Shown here piece by piece: positions 18,466 through 25,846 of a DNA stretch of 64,000 nucleotides. The translations under genes and the position numbers were made by a program. Each line of letters starts with the position of its first letter. Within the stretch, counting starts at the first letter, position 1. The notes under the pieces were generated by a model that was not told the origin of the DNA, made no database searches, and saw nothing but the letters and a program-made list of their open reading frames with translations. Source of the stretch: Flammeovirga agarivorans (GTDB lineage Bacteria > Bacteroidota > Bacteroidia > Cytophagales > Flammeovirgaceae); NCBI RefSeq assembly GCF_012641475.1, contig NZ_JABAIL010000001.1, positions 186,001-250,000 on the forward strand. Reading direction: 5' to 3'.

Positions 18466-19674
18466 TTATTTGGCAATACAGGTATCTATTGCGGCCAGAA
18501 TAATATCACAAGCTTTATGAATTTCTTCATCTGAAATGATTAGAGGAGGGGCAATTCTGAAAGCATATGGAGTAGACAAGAACCAGTAAGTGATAACTCC
18601 ATTTTCTATACAAGTAGTAACCACTTCATTAACTAATTCAAAGCTTTCCATATCAATGGCAAACATCAGCCCTTTTCTTCGAATCTCTTTTATGGCAGGG
18701 TGAGACTTTAATCGATCTTCAAATAATTGACCTTTTCTTTCTACATCATCAATTATGTTGTCTTCTTTTAATGTTTGAATAACAGCGTTGGATGCTGCAC
18801 AACATACCGGATGACCACCAAATGTAGTGATATGTCCTAAAATAGGATCATATGATAAGACTTTCATCTTTTCTTGAGAAGATACAAAACATCCCATAGC
18901 CATACCACCTGCCATTCCTTTGGCAATAGTTAGAATATCTGGTGTTACTCCAAAGTGTTCAAAGGCAAAGAATTTTCCAGTTCTACCGAACCCTGTTTGG
19001 ATTTCGTCAAAGATTAATTGGGCACCTACTTCATCACATCTTTTTCGTAAAGCGGTCATGTATTCTATAGTAGGTATTCTTACTCCTGCATCCCCTTGAA
19101 TTGGTTCTACAATTACTCCTGCTGTTTTTTCAGTTATATATTGAAGGTCATCTTCAACATTGAAGTTGATAAAACGAACATCAGGTAATAATGGCCTAAA
19201 TGCATTTTTCTTTACTTCATTTCCTGATACACTTAATGACCCATGAGTATTACCATGGTAGGAACGGTTAAAGCTAATGAGCTCAGTTCTTCCGGTGTAT
19301 CTTTTGGCAAGTTTTAGTGCAGCTTCATTGGCCTCTGTACCAGAATTTACAAAGTAGGTGGCATTTAGCGAATCTGGTAATACAGACAATAAACTTTTAG
19401 TGAGTTCTATTTGTGGTTTTTGAACCATTTCTCCATAAACCATCACAAACAAGTATTTATCTACTTGGTCTTTTATCGCTTTGGTGATTTTTGGATGTCC
19501 ATGCCCAAGATTGTTTACAGCAATACCAGAAATAAGATCCATATACGACTTACCATTCACATCGTACATATATACACCTTTGGCATAATCAATTTCAATC
19601 CCTAAAGGGTAAGGAGAAGTTTGAGCTTGATGCTCAAAAAATATGTCCTTATTAGATTTGTTCGAAATATCCAT
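18466..19674 (-). CDS. Class III PLP-dependent aminotransferase (acetylornithine/ornithine aminotransferase-like)
   Basis: A 402-aa fold-type I aminotransferase. The PLP-binding pattern is clear: the NSGTEANEAALKLA phosphate-binding loop, LIFDEIQTGFGRTG with the cofactor-contacting Asp, and the Schiff-base Lys in TIAKGMAGG. It belongs to the acetylornithine/ornithine/GABA group; the amino donor is not decided by sequence. Start MDISNKSNKDIFFEHQAQTS. It is monocistronic between two terminators and not next to arginine genes in the window, so a specific pathway is not assigned. Confidence 0.88.
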   Translation of the reverse strand: MDISNKSNKDIFFEHQAQTSPYPLGIEIDYAKGVYMYDVNGKSYMDLISGIAVNNLGHGHPKITKAIKDQVDKYLFVMVYGEMVQKPQIELTKSLLSVLPDSLNATYFVNSGTEANEAALKLAKRYTGRTELISFNRSYHGNTHGSLSVSGNEVKKNAFRPLLPDVRFINFNVEDDLQYITEKTAGVIVEPIQGDAGVRIPTIEYMTALRKRCDEVGAQLIFDEIQTGFGRTGKFFAFEHFGVTPDILTIAKGMAGGMAMGCFVSSQEKMKVLSYDPILGHITTFGGHPVCCAASNAVIQTLKEDNIIDDVERKGQLFEDRLKSHPAIKEIRRKGLMFAIDMESFELVNEVVTTCIENGVITYWFLSTPYAFRIAPPLIISDEEIHKACDIILAAIDTCIAK

Positions 19675-19779
19675 TTGTAAATTCCTTTCGTTTAGCGAAG
19701 GTCTCGCTTAGAATTACAAAAATAATGAACAGACATGGTATTTGGTACAGATATCTGTTACTGCTTCGTAATAGGAAAT

Positions 19780-19808
19780 AAAAAAAGGGAACCTTTCAGT
19801 TCCCTTTT
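19780..19808. terminator. Terminator of the 121-aa secreted protein gene
   Basis: A 10-bp perfect stem, AAAAGGGAAC (19783-19792) with GTTCCCTTTT (19799-19808), has a 6-nt loop. The A-run on the left supplies a T-tail on the minus strand. Confidence 0.85.
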
Positions 19809-19813
19809 CTATG

Positions 19814-20179
19814 CTATTGCTTAGCTTTATTTTGTTCTTTCAATTTTTTATTGAAAGCATTAATCTCTTTGCTGGTAACACCTGTTGCTTCACTAATTTT
19901 TTTAGTAGCAGTTTTACCAATTTCTTTTCTCTTTTCTTTGAAAGCCTCAGCAGTTACATCACCATTTTTCTTTGCCTTGTTGTTGTTGCCGTAGTCTTTG
20001 ATTTGTTGAAGTTTAATTTCGTAAACACTCTTTTGTTGTTCTTCATTAAGACTAAATTCTTTTGCGAAGACTTCAGCATACTTTTCTGCTTTCACTTGAA
20101 CCTTGCTTTTCTTTTTGTCTTGAGCAAAAGATGTGATTGAAACCATCACCGCTAGTAAAATAAATAAGTACTTTTTCAT
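19814..20179 (-). CDS. Small secreted helical protein, unknown function
   Basis: A 121-aa protein with a clean signal peptide (MKKYLFILLAVMVSITSFAQ, cleavage after Ala-Gln). The mature part is highly charged, Lys-rich and probably all-helical: SLNEEQQKSVYEIKLQQIKDY, EAFKEKRKEIGKTATKKISE. The spacing resembles DUF4890 or Spy/CpxP-like periplasmic proteins, which bind unfolded proteins or metals, but I cannot confirm the family. It ends 5 nt before its terminator. The opposite-strand frame covering the same bases is a shadow. Confidence 0.75.
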   Translation of the reverse strand: MKKYLFILLAVMVSITSFAQDKKKSKVQVKAEKYAEVFAKEFSLNEEQQKSVYEIKLQQIKDYGNNNKAKKNGDVTAEAFKEKRKEIGKTATKKISEATGVTSKEINAFNKKLKEQNKAKQ

Positions 20180-20400
20180 TTCTGGTTAACTAAAAAATAA
20201 TAATAAATAGTATAAATGTCTATTGTCAAAAATAGACGAATAAGAATACACACATGGTATAAGAATGATTCGCAAAATAATACAAATCGTTCAAAAAGGA
20301 AGAAAAGTTAATTTACGACTGTAATAAGTCGATAATGTATTCACCTTTGTCATCAAAAATAATTACCTAACATTACACTAACAATAAAAATTAGCCATTT

Positions 20401-21825
20401 ATGAAAAATACTTTTTTATCATTTTTGATCATTATAACATCTGCATTATATATTAAAGCACAAACTAGGGTAGGAAGTCCTTTTACAGATCACATGGTTT
20501 TGCAACAGAATGAAGAAGTTAATCTTTGGGGATGGGATACTCCGGCAGCAAAATTAACGGTGAAAGGGAGTTGGGGAGAAAGTGTTAAGACGATTGTTGA
20601 TCAATCAGGAAAATGGAAAGTGACTTTAAAAACACCTGAAGGAAGCTATACTAATTATCAAATTACTATTAAAGGAACATCAACGATTAAGCTTAGTGAT
20701 GTTTTATTTGGAGAAGTATGGTTATGCTCAGGGCAGTCCAATATGCAAATGCCTTTGCAAGGTTATTATGGCCAACCGGTAATAGGTAGTAGAGAAATGA
20801 TAGCCTCATCAAATCAAAAGAATTATATCCGTTTGTTTCAAGTAAAAAGAGCGTTTAATGGTGTAGTACAGGATACCCTTTCAGGTAAATGGACAGAGGC
20901 TACCCCATCTACTGTAAGAGCTTTTAGTGCAGTTGCATATAGTTTTGGTAAAAAGCTGGCTGAAAATTTAAATGTACCTATAGGATTAATTCATTCGTCA
21001 CAAGGAGGATCAAAAGCTGAAGCTTGGATGAGTGAAAGTATGTATAGAGAATTAAGTGATGATGAGATTGTTTATGAAGGGATCAACCAGAAGAAGGCAA
21101 TTAAAACTCCTACCTTATATTATAATGCAATGATACACCCGCTGGTAGGGTATACAATACGAGGAGCTATTTGGTATCAGGGTGAAGCCAATCGATCTAC
21201 TAATGCTACTCAGAAGTATAGTAAAGTTCAATCTACTTTGATAAATGGGTGGAGAACACTTTGGAATCAAGGTGATTTCCCATTCTACTTTGTGGAGATT
21301 GCTCCATTTGGTTACAATGGAAAAGACAATGTAGAAGCAGCAGAATTAAGAGCGGAACAATACCTTACGACTGAACTAGTGAAAAATACTGCAATGGTAT
21401 CCACAGCTGATTTAGGAGATCTAAAATACATTCATCCTTCACAAAAGATCGAAGTAGGTAACCGTTTAGCGAATATTGCTTTATCTAAGAACTATGGAAT
21501 AGAAGGGTTAGATTATCTGTCACCTATTTATAAGAGTTCAACTGTAAAAGGGAAATATGTTAGTGTTCAATTTGATGATGCACCTACAGGGATTACTACT
21601 TATAGTAAAGAACTAAAAGGATTTGAATTGGCGGGTGAAGATGGAAAATTCTATCCAGCAAAAGGAAAGTTTAAAAAATATCGTTTATCGGTTTTTTCTG
21701 ATAGTGTCTCTCACCCAAAATATATAAGGTATGCATTCAAGAACTATCATGAAGGAAATTTATTTAGCGTAAATGGCCTTCCTGTGATACCTTTTAATAA
21801 AGAAATTGATAAAAAAGTGGAATAA
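20401..21825 (+). CDS. Sialate O-acetylesterase family protein
   Basis: A 474-aa exported SGNH-type esterase (signal peptide to about residue 21, IKAQ). The catalytic Ser lies in GEVWLCSGQSNMQMPL, a downstream block GAIWYQGEANRSTN is typical, and the His is in LKYIHPSQK. The family removes acetyl groups from sialic acids or from plant and algal polysaccharides. In a marine polysaccharide degrader the second is more likely (inference). There is no T9SS domain at the C-terminus, so it probably stays in the periplasm or is surface-bound in another way. It is followed by two small lipoprotein genes. Confidence 0.88.
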   Translation: MKNTFLSFLIIITSALYIKAQTRVGSPFTDHMVLQQNEEVNLWGWDTPAAKLTVKGSWGESVKTIVDQSGKWKVTLKTPEGSYTNYQITIKGTSTIKLSDVLFGEVWLCSGQSNMQMPLQGYYGQPVIGSREMIASSNQKNYIRLFQVKRAFNGVVQDTLSGKWTEATPSTVRAFSAVAYSFGKKLAENLNVPIGLIHSSQGGSKAEAWMSESMYRELSDDEIVYEGINQKKAIKTPTLYYNAMIHPLVGYTIRGAIWYQGEANRSTNATQKYSKVQSTLINGWRTLWNQGDFPFYFVEIAPFGYNGKDNVEAAELRAEQYLTTELVKNTAMVSTADLGDLKYIHPSQKIEVGNRLANIALSKNYGIEGLDYLSPIYKSSTVKGKYVSVQFDDAPTGITTYSKELKGFELAGEDGKFYPAKGKFKKYRLSVFSDSVSHPKYIRYAFKNYHEGNLFSVNGLPVIPFNKEIDKKVE

Positions 21826-21958
21826 TCAAGCAAATAAACTAGTAAGAATATAAATATGACCTTTTGAAGGAACAATTTGACCCGATGAAGGAAATCGAAC
21901 TTGAAATAGTGGCGTTTAATTAACTGTAATTCAGATTAAAACATAAAAAACTAGTCTT

Positions 21959-22150
21959 ATGAAAAAGTTATTATTTGCTACAATTATTGGAATGTTTATG
22001 ATGTCATGTAATGATTCGGAAGTTAATCCAATTGTAGATGATAATGTAGATCCAGGTTATGAAAACCCAAGTGATCCAGGATTTGATAACCCAGGTGTTG
22101 ATCCAGATTATGATAATCCAGGTAATGTAACACTTCCTATTTCTGAATAG
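21959..22150 (+). CDS. 63-aa Asp/Pro/Gly-rich lipoprotein, copy 1
   Basis: A 63-aa lipoprotein precursor. The signal peptide ends in the lipobox FMMSC, and the 46-residue mature part is almost only Asp, Pro, Gly, Asn, Tyr and Val, with short repeats of the form VDPGYENP, SDPGFDNP, VDPDYDNP. It should be disordered and acidic, and might bind calcium (inference). It differs from the copy at 22204 at only five residues. Function unknown. The first of a tandem pair upstream of one terminator. Confidence 0.75.
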   Translation: MKKLLFATIIGMFMMSCNDSEVNPIVDDNVDPGYENPSDPGFDNPGVDPDYDNPGNVTLPISE

Positions 22151-22203
22151 TTACTGATAAATATTTATAAAATTAATTTGAAACAACCTTACTAGAAAAT
22201 ATT

Positions 22204-22395
22204 ATGAAAAAGTTATTATTTGCTGCAATTATTGGAATGTTTATGATGTCATGTAATGATTCGGAAGTTAATCCAATCGTAGATGATAATGTAGATCCAG
22301 GATATGAAAACCCAAGTGATCCAGGTTTTGGTAATCCAGGTGTAGATCCAGATTATGATAACCCAGGTAATGTAACTTTACCGACAGCTGAGTAA
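22204..22395 (+). CDS. 63-aa Asp/Pro/Gly-rich lipoprotein, copy 2
   Basis: The second copy of the same lipoprotein. The coding sequences match almost base for base over 192 nt, while the 53-nt spacer between them differs from what follows copy 2. Most differences are silent, and amino-acid changes are few (Thr to Ala at 8, Asp to Gly at 43, Ile-Ser to Thr-Ala near the end). This suggests duplication or gene conversion with the protein kept under selection. The lipobox is FMMSC. A strong plus-strand terminator follows at 22438. Confidence 0.75.
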   Translation: MKKLLFAAIIGMFMMSCNDSEVNPIVDDNVDPGYENPSDPGFGNPGVDPDYDNPGNVTLPTAE

Positions 22396-22437
22396 TAATT
22401 AGGTTTAAAGTATACGCTAAACCGTAAAATATATATT

Positions 22438-22475
22438 AAAAGGTATTTTCCAGAAAGTGGAGAATACCTTTTTTT
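22438..22475 (+). terminator. Terminator of the lipoprotein pair
   Basis: A 15-bp stem, 22438-22452 with 22458-22472 and one G-T pair, has the loop GAAAG and ends in seven T. It lies 42 nt after copy 2 and also abuts the 3' end of the leftward 75-aa gene. Confidence 0.9.
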
Positions 22476-22701
22476 ATTGTCTTCCTTTACTTGAATCACA
22501 AGAACAACTAGATCCACAGCAGCCATTTTTGGCATTGCATCCCCATCCCATAATACTCATCAGAATAAAATATCCACCCATAACAATACCAACAACTTCG
22601 TGATTTTGTACGGATGGAGCTAAAACTGCAACACCAAGAACGAGCCATAGCACTCTAGGTATATTCCAATTATTGAGTAATCTCTGTTTCATTTTTTCCA
22701 A
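22474..22701 (-). CDS. Small membrane protein with Cys-rich tail (DUF2892-like)
   Basis: A 75-aa protein. One or two hydrophobic helices (RVLWLVLGVAVLAPS and VVGIVMGGYFILMSIMG) are followed by a tail with six cysteines, GCNAKNGCCGSSCSC. The membrane part resembles DUF2892 (YgaP-like) proteins, often found with sulfur-handling genes. The Cys-rich end may bind metal or take part in thiol chemistry (inference). Its start overlaps the end of the upstream 68-aa gene by 13 nt, so the two are translated together. Confidence 0.7.
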   Translation of the reverse strand: MEKMKQRLLNNWNIPRVLWLVLGVAVLAPSVQNHEVVGIVMGGYFILMSIMGWGCNAKNGCCGSSCSCDSSKGRQ

Positions 22702-22895
22702 TTTAGAATTACTGCACTTACAAATATACCATATAATGTGCTATTAACAGGAGAAGAAGTAATAGCACAAGTTCCATTATTACATCCAATAAAATAATAA
22801 TAGCTGTAACCGAGAGTTCCTCCTAGAAGTACCACAAGGATATTTTTCCAATAATTTGATATAAAATGCATCATTTCTTTATTCTCTTTTTTCAA
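22689..22895 (-). CDS. DUF6132-like small membrane protein
   Basis: A 68-aa protein with two hydrophobic stretches and the signature GYSYYYFIGCNNGTCAITSSPVNSTLYG, which I recognise as the DUF6132 pattern of Bacteroidota (GC..GTC.I...P). Function unknown; two conserved Cys suggest metal or thiol chemistry at the membrane. It overlaps the next gene by 13 nt. About 90 nt separate it from the divergent AraC-type gene, a common layout for a regulator and its target. Confidence 0.75.
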   Translation of the reverse strand: MKKENKEMMHFISNYWKNILVVLLGGTLGYSYYYFIGCNNGTCAITSSPVNSTLYGIFVSAVILNWKK

Positions 22896-22984
22896 AAATA
22901 ACCAAATGAAATAGTATCTTATGTGATAAAGATTACATATTGTAGTACGATCTCTTAGGGTAAATTAAGAGTGTATTACTTCAT

Positions 22985-23992
22985 TTGGTTTTAATCGAAA
23001 GCATTTTGAGAATATTTTATATACAGGAATCTAAAAGAAAGGAGAATTACCAAAAATTCGCAGAGGAGTTTGGTGGTACTTTTGACGGAGAAAACCTTAA
23101 GATTGATAATGATGACCTTAAAGTTGATATTACCTACTTTGAAAATATTTTTGGTGTAAGCGTTATTATCAATGAAGTGTATTTGGAGGATGATGTACGT
23201 TTTGAGATTAACCCAACCAAAGAGGAACAACTGATGTTATATACTCGATTTATGACGTCTTCTGATTCTCAGGTCATCATAAACGACAAAACTGTGGAAC
23301 AAGAGTACATAGATTCTGCGGTGATCTCTAATAATAAAAATAGCCTAGAAACAATATATCGTAAAGGGAAAAAGATTAAATCAGTGACTATCGTAGTTCC
23401 ATTTTCTGAGTGGATAAAAGTAACCAAAAACGATTACCCTGAGCTTACAGATCTTTTCAAGGAAGAAACGCCATGGATAGAAGTGGTGAAAGTCTCTTCA
23501 ATTATGAAAAAGACCTTAGCAGAAATTTTTTCTCTAAAGAAAATGAGCTTTGGTAGGAGAGCTTTTACAGTAACTAAATCATTAGAGCTATGTTCCTTAT
23601 TGTTTATTGAGCTGATGAAAAAGAAGCAGGATGGGGAAGAAATAGGTATGAAAAAAGAGGAGTTTGAGTTAATGGAAACGATGAAAGAAGATCTACGAAA
23701 TAAATTAGCCAAACCTCCTAAAATTGATGATTTAGTAAGGGAATATGGAATGAGTGCCACAAAACTCAGAGAAACCTTTAAAAGGGTAGTGGGTACTTCA
23801 ATACATCAATTTATTCTTTCGGAGAGATTTCATTTAGCATATGATGCCTTGGTTAATTCTGAAGTCCCAGTATCAAAATTAGCGATAGACCTAGGTTTTA
23901 ATACAACAGCACACTTTTCAGATGCTATCAAAAAGAAATACGGAGTCAGTCCTTCTGAGTTAAGAAAATCGATAAAATACGGAGCTAATTGA
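22985..23992 (+). CDS. AraC-family transcriptional regulator
   Basis: A 335-aa protein. The last ~100 residues are an AraC-type double helix-turn-helix: IDDLVREYGMSATKLRETFKRVVG and VSKLAIDLGFNTTAHFSDAIKKKYGVSPSELRK, both canonical. The N-terminal ~220 residues match no ligand domain I recognise. The frame opens with TTG (22985); there is no in-frame ATG until well inside the protein, so the true start is uncertain and TTG is the best choice. It is divergent from the DUF6132/DUF2892-like pair and upstream of the small-RNA region, so either may be its target (inference). Confidence 0.85.
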   Translation: MVLIESILRIFYIQESKRKENYQKFAEEFGGTFDGENLKIDNDDLKVDITYFENIFGVSVIINEVYLEDDVRFEINPTKEEQLMLYTRFMTSSDSQVIINDKTVEQEYIDSAVISNNKNSLETIYRKGKKIKSVTIVVPFSEWIKVTKNDYPELTDLFKEETPWIEVVKVSSIMKKTLAEIFSLKKMSFGRRAFTVTKSLELCSLLFIELMKKKQDGEEIGMKKEEFELMETMKEDLRNKLAKPPKIDDLVREYGMSATKLRETFKRVVGTSIHQFILSERFHLAYDALVNSEVPVSKLAIDLGFNTTAHFSDAIKKKYGVSPSELRKSIKYGAN

Positions 23993-24082
23993 TTTACGGA
24001 GAGTAGCTTTTACATTTTGTCTTATGTGTTAGTATCCTAAATGTATGTTTTTAACACAAAATCTAAAAAAAGTTATTTATGA

Positions 24083-24115
24083 TTGGTTTTAATCAATAAT
24101 TTTCATGTACCTTTA
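24083..24115 (+). promoter_or_regulatory. Promoter of RNA unit 1
   Basis: TTG at 24083-24085, a 22-nt spacer and TACCTTTA at 24108-24115 fit the Bacteroidota consensus except for the last base. Transcription would begin near 24120, just before the first hairpin. Confidence 0.5.
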
Positions 24116-24119
24116 GAGT

Positions 24120-24265
24120 ATACTCAGCTCCTTTTCATGTAAAAGGCATTTACGACAGGAGCTAATCCTATACAATAAATAGAGATTAGTTATCCTCCAT
24201 CTTAAAAGATGGCAACAATTAAAAATGAGAAATTACAGCTTGAAATATTTTCAAGCTGTTTTTTT
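24120..24265 (+). ncRNA. Candidate small RNA, unit 1 of a six-unit tandem locus
   Basis: No ORF explains this stretch. Predicted elements in order: AGCTCCT (24126-24132) pairing with AGGAGCT (24157-24163), in competition with an inner CCTTTT/AAAAGG; CCATCT/AGATGG with loop TAAA (24197-24212); the linker TTAAAAATGAGA (24219-24230); and a terminator, ACAGCTTGAAA (24235-24245) with TTTCAAGCTGT (24249-24259), followed by seven T. A promoter-like sequence ends at 24115. The linker recurs in units 4, 5 and 6 and the ACAGCTT stem in units 3 and 4, so the units are related. Regulatory RNA function is inferred. Confidence 0.6.
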
Positions 24266-24389
24266 ATGCCCAAAATTTAATGAAAGCCAAAATGTATAAG
24301 TTTATGCCTACCTAGTACAAATACAGTCTCTTACATTTCAGTATATATATACAAATTCATAGTGTAGTAATATTTAAAACCCAAGATTA

Positions 24390-24495
24390 ACTTATTGGAA
24401 TATAATTATTCCATTGCTTTGTTGAGATGATGATAGTTTAAAAAAGATGTAAAGAAATGGGAAACAGTCTGGAATTATTTTCAGGCTGTTTTTTT
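24390..24495 (+). ncRNA. Candidate small RNA, unit 2
   Basis: A small hairpin GGAATA/TATTCC near 24397-24412 is followed by a 32-nt block (24426-24457) identical to one in unit 3. Next comes a terminator, ACAGTCTGGAA (24464-24474) pairing through 24489 with two G-T pairs of the kind RNA tolerates, and a T-run to 24495. The upstream flank TGTATAAGTTTATG (24293-24306) resembles that of unit 3. Exact 5' end unknown. Confidence 0.5.
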
Positions 24496-24629
24496 ATTTC
24501 TATGTTTTTAAGAGAATAATCGGATTGTGTAAGTTTATTATTTATATGTGAAAATACGTTAGGCTAAAAATCGGTTTATATAACTGTAGTTTAATAATTA
24601 GCGAAATATTTTTACCCAAAAACATTTTT

Positions 24630-24740
24630 TAAATCGATAATTTTTTGCCCATATCGATAATGCTTTATTGCGATGATGATAGTTTAAAAAAGATGTAAAG
24701 AAACAGAAACAGCTTAGTAGAATACTGAGCTGTTTTTTTT
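24630..24740 (+). ncRNA. Candidate small RNA, unit 3
   Basis: Two ATCGAT palindromes (24633-24638, 24653-24658) can pair with each other. The block at 24672-24703 is identical to unit 2. The terminator ACAGCTTAGTA (24709-24719) pairs with TACTGAGCTGT (24723-24733) over loop GAA, and eight T follow. The upstream flank TGTGTAAGTTTATT (24526-24539) matches the flank of unit 2. The 5' boundary is not defined by the sequence. Confidence 0.5.
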
Positions 24741-24894
24741 ATATGTTGTTTTTTGAAACTCAAATGATATTTATCGAAAATCGAGTGCTTCAAAATCGAG
24801 TTTAATTTAATATATCAACAGTAGTATAATTAACTAAGACTAATACCAATTAAACATTTACAATTCTTTTTTACTTGAATATGGAATTCATTTA

Positions 24895-24980
24895 TGAAAG
24901 AATCACTCGTTTAACCAGCGAGTCCAGTTAAAAATGAGAATGATGGACAGCTTGTAGAAGAATCTGCAAGCTGTTTTTTT
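24895..24980 (+). ncRNA. Candidate small RNA, unit 4
   Basis: The hairpin ACTCG (24905-24909) with CGAGT (24919-24923) is followed by the shared linker GTTAAAAATGAGA and by a 12-bp terminator, ACAGCTTGTAGA (24947-24958) with TCTGCAAGCTGT (24963-24974), loop AGAA, and a T-run. The element TTGTTTTTTGAAA lies upstream at 24746-24758, as before units 5 and 6. The AUG in the linker opens only a 7-codon frame, not conserved between units. Confidence 0.5.
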
Positions 24981-25076
24981 ATGCTATTTCATAAGAAAAA
25001 TAACGAAATGTTGTTTTTTGAAATAATTGAGGTTGAATTCGTAAATACTACCTATGTTTTGTGAGTATAATAATAA

Positions 25077-25175
25077 TGTAAACTGTAAGTAAAAAAGCTT
25101 ATAAACTGTAACCGAAAAGGTTACCAATTAGAAATGAGACAGAAAGCCAAAGGTTCAAGACCTTTGGCTTTTTTT
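25077..25175 (+). ncRNA. Candidate small RNA, unit 5
   Basis: A 99-nt element, repeated with only two differences as unit 6. It holds the hairpin GTAACC/GGTTAC with loop GAAAA (25108-25124), the linker TTAGAAATGAGA, and a perfect 12-bp terminator AAAGCCAAAGGT/ACCTTTGGCTTT (25143-25171) with loop TCAAG and a T-run. Upstream are TTGTTTTTTGAAA (25011-25023) and a promoter-like TATGTTTTG near 25053. The conserved structure with an independent upstream region argues for a separately transcribed RNA. Confidence 0.6.
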
Positions 25176-25260
25176 ATGTCAAAAATCAGATATTTTGTTT
25201 TTTGAAACTATTATGTTTTAAAATGGAAATCTTTTCGAGACAAAGCAGGTATATTTACAT

Positions 25261-25359
25261 TGTAAACTGTAAGTAAAAAAGCTTATAAACTGTAACCGAA
25301 AAGGTTACCAATTAAAAATGAGATAGAAAGCCAAAGGTTCAAGACCTTTGGCTTTTTTT
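25261..25359 (+). ncRNA. Candidate small RNA, unit 6
   Basis: A near-identical copy of unit 5, offset by 184 nt. The same GTAACC/GGTTAC hairpin, linker and terminator are present (terminator 25327-25355). The promoter region is TATATTTA at 25250-25257, different from unit 5, so the copies may be expressed under different conditions. Its 3' end meets the stop of the leftward T9SS-cargo gene at 25361, so the terminator may also serve that gene. Confidence 0.6.
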
Positions 25360-25360
25360 A

Positions 25361-25828
25361 TTAATAGTCTACCACAAGTTTCTTGCTTACTGATTTACCT
25401 TCTTTGTCTGTATACATTAATATGTATACTCCTTGAGGAAGTCCTTTCTCTTCACCGATACTAGATTTCCTAATTGGAGATAGAATTCTTCTTGTTTGAA
25501 TAAGTTCACCTGTAGCGGAAAATAATTGTATTTCCCCTTCTAGTAGAGCTTCCCCTTCAATTTTAAATAATCCGGAACTAGGATTGGGGTAAACTGAAAG
25601 TTCTAAGTCCGTTAATTCATTTTCTAATGAAAGCCCTTTTACTCTTGAAGATGAATTACAATTACTATTTGCTTCTTCTTGAGTTGCAAAGCATTGATCA
25701 CAACTCTCAATAGGTCTGCAAGGCGGACATTTTACTGTAATAGAACTTTGTTGGCCATATGCGTTTGACAATGCCATAATTAGCATCATCAAACTGATAT
25801 AAATATATTTTGTCATTATTAATTTCAA
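25361..25828 (-). CDS. Small secreted protein with T9SS type A sorting domain
   Basis: A 155-aa protein. A signal peptide (to about residue 25, SNAYGQ) is followed by a short Cys-rich region (KCPPCRPIESCDQC) and a C-terminal T9SS sorting domain from about residue 75: ELSVYPNPSSGLFKIEG, GELIQTRR, GLPQGVYILMYTDKEGK, SKKLVVDY. The sorting domain directs outer-membrane passage by the type IX system. The cargo part is tiny, so it may be an accessory of the large di-heme protein encoded 18 nt upstream in the same operon (inference). The Cys cluster could bind a metal or form disulfides. Confidence 0.85.
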   Translation of the reverse strand: MKLIMTKYIYISLMMLIMALSNAYGQQSSITVKCPPCRPIESCDQCFATQEEANSNCNSSSRVKGLSLENELTDLELSVYPNPSSGLFKIEGEALLEGEIQLFSATGELIQTRRILSPIRKSSIGEEKGLPQGVYILMYTDKEGKSVSKKLVVDY

Positions 25829-25846
25829 TTCAAGTGTTACTTCACT

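Noticed and set aside
19811-20140. A 109-codon rightward frame
   Set aside because: Antisense shadow of the Lys-rich secreted protein; Phe/Leu runs come from the complement of Lys/Glu codons.
24219-25340. Small peptides starting at the ATGAGA in the linker of units 1, 4, 5 and 6
   Set aside because: The frames differ in length and sequence between units (7 codons in unit 4, 2 codons in unit 6), so no peptide is conserved; the linker is conserved as RNA.
24083-25359. A CRISPR array
   Set aside because: Units are 100-140 nt and spaced about 185-245 nt, differ from one another, and have terminators. No short identical repeats with equal spacers and no cas genes.
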